A stretch of 64,000 bases of DNA from DATFVA01 sp963743325 (GCA_963743325.1 CAVUOZ010000004.1:310001-374000); one strand, 5' to 3'. Numbered from the stretch's first letter, positions 19,032 to 27,844 are shown. Numbers and translations: made by a program. Notes: generated from the sequence alone by a model not told the origin.

Positions 19032-20201
19032 TTAATATTCATTTTGAGATTTTCCTGAAATGATTCTCTTCTGATATCCTTTCATAAATGATGGTCTGAA
19101 AAATTTCTTTTCAATATGATAAGGATCTGATGCATACATCTGGTAATTCTCTTTTAATGCATCAAGTATTTTGGATTTTTTAGCGAATGGGAGAATCTTT
19201 CCGATATCCGGTCCTGATTGTTTGCTTTTATTATCGATTTGTTTTTCAATTATGGTCGGATCGAGTGTTTCAAGCAAAGCTTTGCTTCCATCAGTAACCG
19301 ATAGCTGGTATCCTTCGAGTAAACCGATCTGGTGAGATAATAGTTTAGAAGTTTCTTCTTTTAATAATCCGAGCCTTTTCTTTTCATCTTCCTGTGAAAT
19401 GTCGGGATTGAAAAGGAATTCTTTAAATTCTTTTAATGAACCCGTCGGGATTGTGTGATAAATTGTCACACCAAAAAATTCCTGTCTGAATTGCAGGAAT
19501 CCCTGGATAAGTTTCGTAAATGTATCAAGGAGAACATCGATGGTTTCTGTAAAGTGAGAGCTTAATGAATAGGCCTGTAGGGAAGAAGGTTCACTGGTTT
19601 TCTTTGGTTCTGTGCGGGGCTGCGGTTGAGGAGAATGAACTTGGATTTTTTTATCCAGAAAATGTTCAGCAAAATATTCTGCGAGATATTTATTAGATTG
19701 GTTTTTTTCCAGGAAATTAAAGCTCTGCATAACGGAGAATTTCAACATTTCCAGTTTCATGGGCGAGTCGTCTTCTGAGAATTTTTCAGAGATTCTATTT
19801 AGACTTTCGACTATATTGTTAACTTCTTCTGCAAACGGGCTCGAAAAAACCATCGTTTTCTGATCATCATCTTCAGAAATTTCCTGCTCTTTAACCAGTT
19901 CCATTTTAATTTCATATTCCCCGATTCTTATTATATCCCCCGTTTTCAACGCATTTTCCTCATTGGGAATAAGAGCTTCTTCATTCAGGTAAGTAAGGTT
20001 TGCCGATTCAAGATCTACAAGCTGAAGAATTCCTTCAGTATTCAGGATCTTTGCATGTTTACGTGAGACCACCTTAAAAGGATCAGGCAGAATAACGTCA
20101 TTTTTCTCATCTCTTCCCATAGAAACCGGAAATCTATTGAAATCCAGAATTGATGAAAAAGATGGTTCAGACTTTTTAGTGATATTAAATTTTATTTTCA
20201 T
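19032..20201 (-). CDS. tagH: FHA-domain T6SS protein (TagH/Fha type)
   Basis: Phosphothreonine-binding scaffold that promotes T6SS assembly. The FHA domain spans about residues 22-98 with the conserved GRDEKNDVILPD and SRKHAKI motifs and the LKTGDIIRIGEYEI strand. The C-terminal domain (about 215-380, with YQLSVTDGSKALLETLDP and YQMYASDPYHIEKKFFRPSF) matches the TagH C-terminal region. It is the first gene of the T6SS operon. No FHA-partner kinase is present in this window, so the ligand is unclear. Confidence 0.88.
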   Translation of the reverse strand: MKIKFNITKKSEPSFSSILDFNRFPVSMGRDEKNDVILPDPFKVVSRKHAKILNTEGILQLVDLESANLTYLNEEALIPNEENALKTGDIIRIGEYEIKMELVKEQEISEDDDQKTMVFSSPFAEEVNNIVESLNRISEKFSEDDSPMKLEMLKFSVMQSFNFLEKNQSNKYLAEYFAEHFLDKKIQVHSPQPQPRTEPKKTSEPSSLQAYSLSSHFTETIDVLLDTFTKLIQGFLQFRQEFFGVTIYHTIPTGSLKEFKEFLFNPDISQEDEKKRLGLLKEETSKLLSHQIGLLEGYQLSVTDGSKALLETLDPTIIEKQIDNKSKQSGPDIGKILPFAKKSKILDALKENYQMYASDPYHIEKKFFRPSFMKGYQKRIISGKSQNEY

Positions 20202-20702
20202 AGAAAGTTAGTTGTAAAGTTTCTTATAGAATTATAATTGGTATGGCTTCGCCACATGACTCACAGCAGAGGTAGAATTTTATGATTTTAAGCCTGGTCA
20301 GATTATAAAATGAATAAACCCTGGAAATAACGATCAATCAGAACAAATAAATTCTAAACAAAAAATAGACGCCAGCATTTTATAGATAATGATCTTACAG
20401 ATATTCATATTTTTGGTTAAATAAGGAAAGTAAAAATGATGAATCACGTAGAATTAAGGGAAAAGAGGTGGAAGCAAAGGATAGATCATTGGCTCCAAAT
20501 AGAGATTCAAAAAATATTCCAGATTTAAAATAGAAAATATCCACCCGATGACTCATCGAATTTAAATGAAGCTCAGTTTTTTAAGTGAAGTTTTGTATTG
20601 TTTTAATAGAAATCAAAATAAAGTAATATCTAATTATTGTCAATAGAATCATCATTTTCTTATTGTTAATGGTAGTGAAGGAACGTTTAGCTCAAGCTTT
20701 TC
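20202..20702. other. Non-coding region upstream of the T6SS operon
   Basis: About 500 AT-rich bases that must include the promoter of the minus-strand T6SS operon. No clear TAnnTTTG element was found for it. The only recognisable content is a short plus-strand open frame at 20439-20528 that resembles the N-terminus of an IS66-type accessory protein. Confidence 0.5.
20439..20528 (+). pseudogene. Possible remnant of IS66-type TnpA/accessory protein
   Basis: A 29-codon frame preceded by a good Shine-Dalgarno (AAGGAAAG). It reads MNHVELREKRWKQRIDHW and then departs into unrelated sequence and a stop. The RW-x-x-RI-x-x-W pattern is how many IS66 accessory (TnpA-like) proteins begin, before a GLSQ-x-x-FC segment that is absent here. 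No other transposase part or inverted repeat was found. The identification rests on a short match. Confidence 0.35.
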
Positions 20703-21467
20703 CTAGAAGTGTCCTAACTCATAAATAATTAAGGTAATTATAGCTGCTGCCGGTGCCCAGATCCTGATATTTTTTATATTGAAGATTAATGCGGTAGCCA
20801 GTACCCAGGTTACTAATAACAGGATGGAAGAAAATTGAAACATTTGTGTAATCTGGATTACCGATTTACCAACAGCACCCAGTTTATAGGTGGTTCTCAG
20901 CGGATGGAAAGCAAATACATTAACGGATACAAAGATTAAAGTGAAAACATTTAATTTTTTTATTTTGCCGGGAATCTGAAAGTATTCAAGCCCTGTTCTT
21001 ACCGCAAGCAGTAAAACCCCGAAAAGTGTAAACCAATAATAGAAATTTATCGAAGAAGGAATTTTACCATAAAAAGTCATAGTTACCGGTTTTTTATCAG
21101 GAGGAATATTATATGATTTGTTATTATAGTCTACCTTGATATAATATTCGATATTTGTTAACGGCTTATAATTCGGAATTTTTCCTGAAAGTATTTCACC
21201 CCTATCGGTTAATTCAGAACTTCTCCATTCACCGGCGCCCGTGGCTTTCCAGAATACAATCCCTGAAACCCCGTCTATATCAGATTTTAGAAAGAATTTA
21301 AAATCATCATATCCGTAGTAGACTTTATCCAGTTTATATCCGATTTCTTTTCCTTCGATACCAAAAGAGCCTGATACCGGGTATTCATTGCTCAGACGGC
21401 TTTGTAGAAATCCCCCTAGAAAGGTTATGACGACTGCAGCTATCCACAAAATTATACTTTGTTTCAT
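20703..21467 (-). CDS. Membrane protein of unknown function
   Basis: A 254-residue protein I do not recognise. It has an N-terminal membrane helix or signal anchor (residues 4-23), a beta-rich extracytoplasmic region (about 25-135, with an Ig-like ending IEYYIKVDYNNKSY), and four hydrophobic segments in the C-terminal half (about 138-156, 173-190, 208-228, 233-250). The extracytoplasmic segment and multi-helix C-terminus suggest an envelope sensor or stress protein, but that is only topology. It is divergent from pgl and not clearly part of the T6SS operon. Confidence 0.75.
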   Translation of the reverse strand: MKQSIILWIAAVVITFLGGFLQSRLSNEYPVSGSFGIEGKEIGYKLDKVYYGYDDFKFFLKSDIDGVSGIVFWKATGAGEWRSSELTDRGEILSGKIPNYKPLTNIEYYIKVDYNNKSYNIPPDKKPVTMTFYGKIPSSINFYYWFTLFGVLLLAVRTGLEYFQIPGKIKKLNVFTLIFVSVNVFAFHPLRTTYKLGAVGKSVIQITQMFQFSSILLLVTWVLATALIFNIKNIRIWAPAAAIITLIIYELGHF

Positions 21468-21618
21468 TATTTCTTTAATGAAGAATAATTACAAATCTAC
21501 TTAAAAAAGCCGCTCTATTAAAAATCAATAATATTTATATATTAGAAATACGGAATTCAGGATACAAACCCGTATAATTTTTTATTTAATTGTTTAAACT
21601 AAAAGTACGCGGTTTACT

Positions 21619-22353
21619 ATGAAATTAGAACTTAAGATTTTCAGGACTCCGGAAGAAATTGCATTTCAGATTTCGGAAGAGTTAGCCGATCTTGTCGAGA
21701 ATAATGCAGAAAAAAGCAGGGATACTTTTATTTCTATCTCCGGGGGAAGTACTCCGAAAATTTTATTTATTAAATTATCGGACGATTTCAAACACAAAAT
21801 TAATTGGAAGAAACTTCATTTATTCTGGAGCGACGAAAGATGTGTTCCTCCTGAAGATGATCAGAGTAATTATGGAATGACAAAAAAATATCTGCTGGAT
21901 AACATTGATATACCAGAAAAAAATGTTCACAGGATAAGGGGAGAGGATGATTCCGGGAAAGAAGTTTCACGGGTTTCAGCTGAAATAAAAAGGATTGTTC
22001 TGAATAAAAATAATTTGCCCCGATTTGATTTAAATCTTCTTGGAGTAGGAGAAGACGGGCACACAGCGTCATTATTTCCTGGTAAAAAACTAAAAAATAT
22101 CTCGGACAGAATTTGCGGAGTTGCCGTACATCCGGATTCGCACCAGAAGAGAATATCCCTTACATATGATGTTATAAATAACTCCGCTCAGAACATTTTT
22201 ATGGTTACCGGGGCAAAAAAGGCGGATATTATATATGAAATTATGACTATTAAAGATTCATTTAAGAGATATCCTGCCGCCAGAGTTAAAGCAGATGAGA
22301 TACTTAAATGGTATATCGATAAAGAAGCCGCCATTAAAATAAAAATGCCCTGA
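21619..22353 (+). CDS. pgl: 6-phosphogluconolactonase
   Basis: Hydrolyses 6-phosphoglucono-1,5-lactone in the oxidative pentose phosphate pathway. The 244 residues match the SOL/DevB family with ISISGGSTPKIL (about 39-50), LFWSDERCVPPEDDQSNYGM (about 76-95, a hallmark) and LNLLGVGEDGHTASLFPG (about 138-155). No glucose-6-phosphate dehydrogenase or gluconate dehydrogenase gene lies beside it. The stop codon sits inside a terminator hairpin. Confidence 0.95.
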   Translation: MKLELKIFRTPEEIAFQISEELADLVENNAEKSRDTFISISGGSTPKILFIKLSDDFKHKINWKKLHLFWSDERCVPPEDDQSNYGMTKKYLLDNIDIPEKNVHRIRGEDDSGKEVSRVSAEIKRIVLNKNNLPRFDLNLLGVGEDGHTASLFPGKKLKNISDRICGVAVHPDSHQKRISLTYDVINNSAQNIFMVTGAKKADIIYEIMTIKDSFKRYPAARVKADEILKWYIDKEAAIKIKMP

Positions 22354-22372
22354 ATCATACAGGGCATTTATT
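22340..22372. terminator. Bidirectional terminator overlapping the pgl stop codon
   Basis: Perfect 8-bp stem ATGCCCTG / CAGGGCAT with a 7-base loop. Read on the minus strand it is followed by TTTTTATTTT, and on the plus strand by TTATT, so it can end transcription from both converging genes. The TGA of pgl (22351-22353) is part of the stem-loop. Confidence 0.8.
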
Positions 22373-22392
22373 AAGATTATGCTATAATCGAC

Positions 22393-23526
22393 TCAGAATG
22401 ATGTACCTACCTTCAATCTCATGTTTGCAAAAACTGATATTACACCAAATTTTCCTTCATTAGTCTGTGACAGCGTAAGGGAAGGTCCTAAAGCAAATGC
22501 GCTGAATCCCCAGCTTTCTGCTATTTTCTGAACAAGAACTTCTACTAAATATTGGTCCTGTCGTACATCACTATTGAACATTGCGTCTAATCTGAGATCA
22601 AATGTGCTTCCCGCAAGAGAAAGTTCTCTGCCGGTATATCCTATATGCCATTCATTAAGATATTTTGCTCCATAGAATTTTCCCTTTGTGGATCCGAAAA
22701 TGCTTACCGGATACCGGAATTCGAAATTAAAGTACTCTCCCGCAAGAATTTTAGCATGGTATCCAAGAGTATCGTCTGCAGTCCATTCCCTTATTTGTCC
22801 TTCTGTCGGATCAACCATAATTTTAGTAAAACCAAATTCAAAAAAGTTACCGAAAGGGATAACATAAGACAACTGGAAGCCGGCTGTGGCATACATATTA
22901 TTATGCCTGTTGCCGAATCTTATTTTTGTGAGTGCATCGATAGGTCCGAATGCACCCCCTTTTACACCCAGGATATGAAAATTACCTTCTACAAAATTCG
23001 TTTCTCCAGGTCCGGAAAATTCTGTTCCGATTCCGAAAGATAATCCGATATCGCTCTTCAACGGGATACCGAATCTTTCCCCGCCCAAAAACTGGAAGAA
23101 TGGATTTATATAATACATGGTAGAAGAAATCTGCAGCTTGGTAGGGGGGTCTATTACCTTGTTTAATCTGATCTTTTCAAAGACACGGGTGAAAACGCTT
23201 CCAAAATTAATGTTTTCTTCGAGGTTAATTTTGAAAGGGTATGTTATCACTTTTGCTCTTGTCTCCGCGGTCAGTGCAAGAAAAGGATAAAGATTACCTT
23301 TTATGGAAATGGTCTGATTATTTGCCTCCCTCAAATCAACAATTATTTCGGCTTTAGGATCGGGAGGATCAATAAACAGCTCAGTTTGTATATGAATGAA
23401 CAAACTATCGTCCAGGGGTTCCATTTGATAATAACGGACTTGTTCTTCCTCCTGGGCAAAAGCATTATTGGCATAAAAGAACGCAATTATAAAAGGAAAA
23501 AGGAGCAGTAATTTAAAGTTTCGCAT
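22393..23526 (-). CDS. Predicted outer-membrane beta-barrel protein
   Basis: A 377-residue protein with a signal peptide (about 1-24, ending NAFAQ). The body has alternating hydrophobic strands separated by short turns, and the chain ends in Phe, as outer-membrane barrels usually do. I do not recognise a family. It is the last of three minus-strand genes (after the 4-helix and single-pass proteins), with 20 bases between it and the preceding gene, so the three are likely co-transcribed. A structural or channel role in an envelope complex is possible. Confidence 0.7.
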   Translation of the reverse strand: MRNFKLLLLFPFIIAFFYANNAFAQEEEQVRYYQMEPLDDSLFIHIQTELFIDPPDPKAEIIVDLREANNQTISIKGNLYPFLALTAETRAKVITYPFKINLEENINFGSVFTRVFEKIRLNKVIDPPTKLQISSTMYYINPFFQFLGGERFGIPLKSDIGLSFGIGTEFSGPGETNFVEGNFHILGVKGGAFGPIDALTKIRFGNRHNNMYATAGFQLSYVIPFGNFFEFGFTKIMVDPTEGQIREWTADDTLGYHAKILAGEYFNFEFRYPVSIFGSTKGKFYGAKYLNEWHIGYTGRELSLAGSTFDLRLDAMFNSDVRQDQYLVEVLVQKIAESWGFSAFALGPSLTLSQTNEGKFGVISVFANMRLKVGTSF

Positions 23527-23546
23527 AAAGTAGTTCCGATGAATTA

Positions 23547-24497
23547 TTATTTAGAAAAATCAGTGAAATAGAATGAGTCTCCTACCTGTACCCTATCTTT
23601 TGATCTTTCATCCACTACTGTGACGAAGAAATTAACTTTATATCTTCCGTCTGCTTCCCTCAGATTTCCAAATTTATCGAGCCACTCGTCAAATTTGTTT
23701 TCGCTGGATGCTATCTTTAATGACACATTGTATACAGGATTCCCTTTTGTATCCTTAAACGGGCCTGATACTGAGATTGGACCGTTCCATGTTACTTTTA
23801 ATTGTTCAGGCCGTTCGTCCTGCAGAGTAACAGTAAATACCGTTATTCTCTGTAGATCCTGAACATAAATATCAGAATTGTTCATTTTAGTTGTAACTCG
23901 CTGAATCTTTATTTCTGGTGGTCTGTTTGAAACAACTTTTATCCTGTCTTCCTGACTTCCGTATCTTGCAATAACTTCCGTCTGATCTGTCAAATCGAAA
24001 GTTTTTTCCTGTCCCGGTGGAATTACAGCTATCGGAGTGCTTTGATTCCTGGGGTCATAAATTGAAGTGGGAACATTGCCTGAGTTTTTTGCCTTGTTCC
24101 AGGTATATTGAATAAAAGTTTGTTTTAATGAGATGGGTGACTGAAGTATCTCCTGTTCTTTTTCAACAGGTTTTTCTTCGGGTTTTTCCGGCGGTATTTC
24201 TTTAACTTTTTCAGTGAGATCTTTCATCTTTGTATTAAGCGATGCAAGTTTCTGTTTCAGTTCTGCATTTTCTTCGAGGGCATTTTCTTCAATTTTAACG
24301 TCGAACTTTATTCCCCGGGCTGTAAGAGAATCAAGAAGAATCATAAGTGAATCCCGTACGCTTTTTTCAACCACTTCATCTGTTCTTACAACTCTATTTA
24401 AATCGAGATCGGCACCTTTCAGTGCCAGGACTGTTATTACAAAAATGTAAAGCACCTGGTAGATAATAAACTTACTGTCTCTGTTTTTCTGAACCAT
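23547..24497 (-). CDS. Single-pass periplasmic protein with coiled coil, GldM-like layout
   Basis: A 316-residue protein with a short cytoplasmic N-terminus, one membrane helix (about 11-28, VLYIFVITVLALKG), a helical/coiled-coil region (about 40-95), a Pro/Glu/Lys-rich linker (about 95-115), and a beta-rich periplasmic C-terminal half (about 135-316). The layout, with a helix near the start followed by a helical segment and Ig-like domains, recalls the T9SS motor protein GldM, but it is shorter and no firm homology can be claimed. It lies 10 bases downstream of the 4-helix protein gene. Confidence 0.65.
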   Translation of the reverse strand: MVQKNRDSKFIIYQVLYIFVITVLALKGADLDLNRVVRTDEVVEKSVRDSLMILLDSLTARGIKFDVKIEENALEENAELKQKLASLNTKMKDLTEKVKEIPPEKPEEKPVEKEQEILQSPISLKQTFIQYTWNKAKNSGNVPTSIYDPRNQSTPIAVIPPGQEKTFDLTDQTEVIARYGSQEDRIKVVSNRPPEIKIQRVTTKMNNSDIYVQDLQRITVFTVTLQDERPEQLKVTWNGPISVSGPFKDTKGNPVYNVSLKIASSENKFDEWLDKFGNLREADGRYKVNFFVTVVDERSKDRVQVGDSFYFTDFSK

Positions 24498-24507
24498 AAT
24501 TACACAC

Positions 24508-25494
24508 TCACTTTTTTACTACTATTGCTTCAAGATGTTTTAATCCAGCCACGGTTTTTTCATCACCGAGGATTATTGAAGCCTGCTGAATGGAATTTGC
24601 CAGTGATTTTAAATGTTCAATCTTTTCAGAACTGATGCCCTGTATATTATTTATTTTTTCCAGTATCTGGTGAACTGAACTAAAGTTTGTAACGAGTGTC
24701 TCGCTTAGGTGAGAAGTCTGTTCAAGAAGCATTTTATAAGTTTCTAAATCTTTTACCGAGAACTCGACTCCTCTTCCCCCTGAACCGGGGCTTGATAACT
24801 GCTTGATCAGATTTTTTGAATTCTCAACCTGGATTCTTGAGAAATATCTTTCTTTCATATCCTGAACGTGAGTAACCACATTCTGAAATTCCACGCCTAA
24901 TTGATCAAGTACCGGTTCAAATAATTTACCGAGTGCTAATACTATCAATGCTTTTATTTCAAAGGGAACTGACAAGCCTAAGAAGATTTCTTCTCCCAGT
25001 TTAATACTGATGAGTAATATTGCAGCACCTAATAATGGTAAAGCCGTGGAAATACTATCTATTACGCTTTCGTACGATGTTATAATTCTATCTATTGTTT
25101 CTGAGACAGGGCTTCTGAGTACTTCAAGTTTTAATTTATTATAAGCCAGGTAAGCAAGGAATGCGAATAGACCATAAACAACAACCGGCATCCACCAGAA
25201 ACTGAAAGGTTCTACAATTTCCTGCGCTGGCTGCCATGTGGGGAAAAGCGCTTTTCCCAGCTCAATTGAAACATTTCCTAATAATGGCACATAAGATAAA
25301 TCCAGGAAAAAGGATAAAACCAGGGCTATAAATGAGATTAGAGCCGGCTTTATTATAATTGAAAACTTAATCTGGCTTATTGCTTCTTCCTTATAACTAT
25401 CCAGTTCATCTTCGAGTCCGTTATTTGAATATAAATCAGCTTTACTCGTCAGATTTTTATCGGTAGGTCTTTCGAAAGTTTCCGATTTTAACAT
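24508..25494 (-). CDS. Four-helix inner-membrane protein with C-terminal coiled coil
   Basis: A 328-residue protein with four predicted membrane helices (about 44-66, 98-120, 148-166, 178-196) and a long helical cytoplasmic tail (about 235-328, rich in heptad-like Leu/Ile). A GAG(G)-Shine-Dalgarno precedes the ATG. The helix count and tail resemble MotA/ExbB-type or GldL-type motor subunits, and the next gene encodes a single-pass periplasmic partner, as in MotA-MotB or GldL-GldM pairs. I see no decisive catalytic motif. First gene of the putative three-gene operon. Confidence 0.65.
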   Translation of the reverse strand: MLKSETFERPTDKNLTSKADLYSNNGLEDELDSYKEEAISQIKFSIIIKPALISFIALVLSFFLDLSYVPLLGNVSIELGKALFPTWQPAQEIVEPFSFWWMPVVVYGLFAFLAYLAYNKLKLEVLRSPVSETIDRIITSYESVIDSISTALPLLGAAILLISIKLGEEIFLGLSVPFEIKALIVLALGKLFEPVLDQLGVEFQNVVTHVQDMKERYFSRIQVENSKNLIKQLSSPGSGGRGVEFSVKDLETYKMLLEQTSHLSETLVTNFSSVHQILEKINNIQGISSEKIEHLKSLANSIQQASIILGDEKTVAGLKHLEAIVVKK

Positions 25495-26006
25495 CTAATA
25501 CCTCTGGTTCTTAATTCTTGAAATTTTAATTTTATTTGATTTCTGCCAAATTTTATCATTTTTAAGTGTCTTAATTTTTGATGTACTACTTTAAGACAAT
25601 TATTGTACCACTTTCTTAAAATAGAATACTCTTCTTACCCTAAAATTAAGGAAGAAATAAATAATTATTCAGGTAGATACCTGTGTTTTGTATTAATGAT
25701 CTAAAATAACTCAACTAGAAAAGGAAAGCTTAAAATTATCTTATAATGATAAGGTTTTGAAATAGTTCGAATCAATATAATAATATTTGAGATTCAATAA
25801 ACAGGTTTACGATAAAAATTATTCAGCTGCACTTTATCTTTCCCGTTCATTAATTATTTCCTTTTTTTACTTAAATGAAGTAAAATTTACACCATGTATT
25901 CCGTTAAAGAATATTCTGAACCTGAAAAAAATAAAACTTGAAAGTAATTTCAAGAGTATTATTAGTGCGCAATTCGTAAATTTCGAGACATCTAAAAAAG
26001 GATTAA
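25495..26006. other. AT-rich intergenic region, no gene recognised
   Basis: About 510 bases between two divergent genes. It must hold promoters for both, but no TAnnTTTG match was convincing. A TTG-initiated open frame at 25787-26032 has no Shine-Dalgarno, no recognisable domain and overlaps the next gene's start, so it was not called. Confidence 0.5.
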
Positions 26007-27482
26007 ATGTTACTAAACCCTTGTCTGCTTGAAGTAAACACCCGCGTATGGATAAAACAGTTCACTCCCGGCGCTCGTATTTCTGATATAGGTGATTGGT
26101 TTATTGAAGAAATGAAATCAAAGGGTATTGAAATTTTGTGGCTTATGGGAATATGGAAGACCAGCGAAGCACTTGCAAAGAAATGCTGCTTTGGAACAGA
26201 CCTCGTCCCGGGTTACGTAAAAGCACTCAACGACTGGAAGAAAGATGATGTAATCGGTTCTCCTTTCGCTATAGACGATTATATTATTAATCCCGGATTG
26301 GGTAATAAAAAAGATTTACTCGATCTGAAGCAGAGATTAAATAAAAATAATATAAAACTTTTTCTGGATTTTATTCCGAATCATTTTGCGGCTGATTCTT
26401 CATTAATAAACACTAATCCCGAAATTTTTCTGCAGACCGATAAGGATTCTTTTATAAAAGATCCTTATGCTTTCTTTGAACACAAAAACAATAAATCAAT
26501 TTATATTGCACACGGAAGGGATCCGTTTTTTCCGCCCTGGTCTGATACCGCACAATTAAATTATTTTGAACCGAAGACACGCGAAATAATGCTTGAGAAG
26601 CTTCTCCATATTGCCTCCATTGCTGATGGAGTCCGTTGCGATATGGCAATGCTTCCATTGAACAATGTTTTTCAAAATACCTGGATGGGCGTTCTCGGTA
26701 AATCAGGTCATAAAAAACCTGCCGATGAATTCTGGAAGAATGCCATTCAAAGAATCAAAGAAAAATATCCTGATTTTATTTTTATGGCGGAGGCTTACTG
26801 GGATCTTGAATGGCAGCTTCAGCAGCTTGGTTTTGACTATACCTATGATAAGACTCTTACCGATCGTCTGTCCGAAGGTGACGTTCAGGGAATCAGAGCC
26901 CATCTTCAGGCCGATACAGAGTTTCAGCTGAAGAGTGTTCGTTTTATTGAGAATCATGATGAGGAGAGAGCAATCTCAAAGTTCGGCAGGTATAAATCTT
27001 TGGCGGCAGCGGTTGTTATCAGTACTATACAGGGAGTCCGCTTCTACTACAACGGACAGTTTGAAGGAAGAAAAATCAGGCTGCCGGTTCAGCTTGGAAG
27101 AGAACCTGTAGAAAAACCTTCTCAGCAGGTACTAAAGTTTTATGAGAATCTTCTACAGATAACTAAATCCGATATTTTTAAAACCGGAACCTGGCAAATG
27201 CTTAACCCCTTACAGACTGATACGGATAATAATACGAGGGAAAATATTCTTGCCTGGCAATGGAGTCTTGAAAACGAGCTTAGAATAGTGGTTGTAAACT
27301 ATTCTCATTCTACGTCGCAGTGCAGGTTAAAAATAGATCTTTCGGCAGGAAAGAAAGCAGTTCATCTGGAAGATCTTTTAACAAAAATAATCTATAACCG
27401 TTCGGTAAATGAAATGAGAGATCCCGGATTGTTTATTGAGCTGAAAGGTTATCAGAGTCATATTTTTTCAGTAATATTATAA
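26007..27482 (+). CDS. GH13 family glycoside hydrolase (alpha-amylase type)
   Basis: Acts on alpha-glucans; the exact substrate is unknown. All four GH13 regions are visible: region I LFLDFIPNHF (Asp121, His126), region II DGVRCDMAML with the nucleophile Asp212, region III FIFMAEAYWD with the acid/base Glu262, and region IV FIENHDEERA with Asp318. The 491 residues lack a signal peptide, so it is probably cytoplasmic. The ATG at 26007 follows AAAAAAGGATT, an acceptable Shine-Dalgarno. A glycosyltransferase remnant follows it. Confidence 0.9.
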   Translation: MLLNPCLLEVNTRVWIKQFTPGARISDIGDWFIEEMKSKGIEILWLMGIWKTSEALAKKCCFGTDLVPGYVKALNDWKKDDVIGSPFAIDDYIINPGLGNKKDLLDLKQRLNKNNIKLFLDFIPNHFAADSSLINTNPEIFLQTDKDSFIKDPYAFFEHKNNKSIYIAHGRDPFFPPWSDTAQLNYFEPKTREIMLEKLLHIASIADGVRCDMAMLPLNNVFQNTWMGVLGKSGHKKPADEFWKNAIQRIKEKYPDFIFMAEAYWDLEWQLQQLGFDYTYDKTLTDRLSEGDVQGIRAHLQADTEFQLKSVRFIENHDEERAISKFGRYKSLAAAVVISTIQGVRFYYNGQFEGRKIRLPVQLGREPVEKPSQQVLKFYENLLQITKSDIFKTGTWQMLNPLQTDTDNNTRENILAWQWSLENELRIVVVNYSHSTSQCRLKIDLSAGKKAVHLEDLLTKIIYNRSVNEMRDPGLFIELKGYQSHIFSVIL

Positions 27483-27514
27483 TTGTCCCTTTTTAATCTT
27501 CAAATAAATTGATA

Positions 27515-27577
27515 ATGAATATCGCACTCATCATTCCCGACTTTAATGAAGAAGGTTCAATTGGCAGTACAGGATGA
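27515..27577 (+). pseudogene. Remnant of a family 2 glycosyltransferase (N-terminus only)
   Basis: A 20-codon frame reading MNIALIIPDFNEEGSIGSTG and then stop. This is the standard start of GT2-fold enzymes, where I-x-x-VIP-x-(Y/F)NEE-x-x-I marks the first strand and nucleotide-binding loop. All of the rest of the gene is absent. The likely cause is a deletion that left only the 5' end. Confidence 0.55.
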
Positions 27578-27618
27578 ACCCGGGTGTTAAATGAAGTATG
27601 CCTGCCGGGTTATTTTTT
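27576..27618 (+). terminator. Terminator-like hairpin downstream of the GH13 gene
   Basis: AACCCGG pairs with CCGGGTT across a loop of about 20 bases, followed by ATTTTTT. The loop is long, so strength is uncertain. Position suits termination of the GH13 transcript. Confidence 0.5.
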
Positions 27619-27832
27619 AAAAATAATATGAAAAAGTTATAATTACCGGAATAAATTGTCCTGAATTATAATTAATTTATTACTAAAATTATTTGAAGAA
27701 CTTTCATTTTATAATGTAACCCCGGAACCATCGAATGACGGAGGTTATTACTGAATTTATTGATCTATATGGTTTAAGATATTTAAGCAATAAAGGAATT
27801 ATTTTTTCATCATATACATGCATATCTTTTCT

Positions 27833-27840
27833 TATCTTTG
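27833..27840 (+). promoter_or_regulatory. Bacteroidota-type -7 element (TATCTTTG) for the radical SAM gene
   Basis: Exact match to TAnnTTTG, ending only 4 bases before the ATG at 27845. The transcript would start at or next to the start codon, leaving no room for a Shine-Dalgarno, which implies a leaderless mRNA. Confidence 0.6.
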
Positions 27841-27844
27841 TTAA

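Larger units (their letters stand above)
27483..27844. other. Intergenic region with a gene remnant and a hairpin
   Basis: About 360 bases between the GH13 gene and the radical SAM gene. It contains the glycosyltransferase fragment (27515-27577), a terminator-like hairpin just after it, and the promoter of the radical SAM gene at its right end. The rest is AT-rich with no further feature seen. Confidence 0.5.

Noticed and set aside
25787..26032. An 81-codon plus-strand frame upstream of the GH13 gene.
   Set aside because: TTG start, no Shine-Dalgarno, no recognisable domain, and overlap with the GH13 start.
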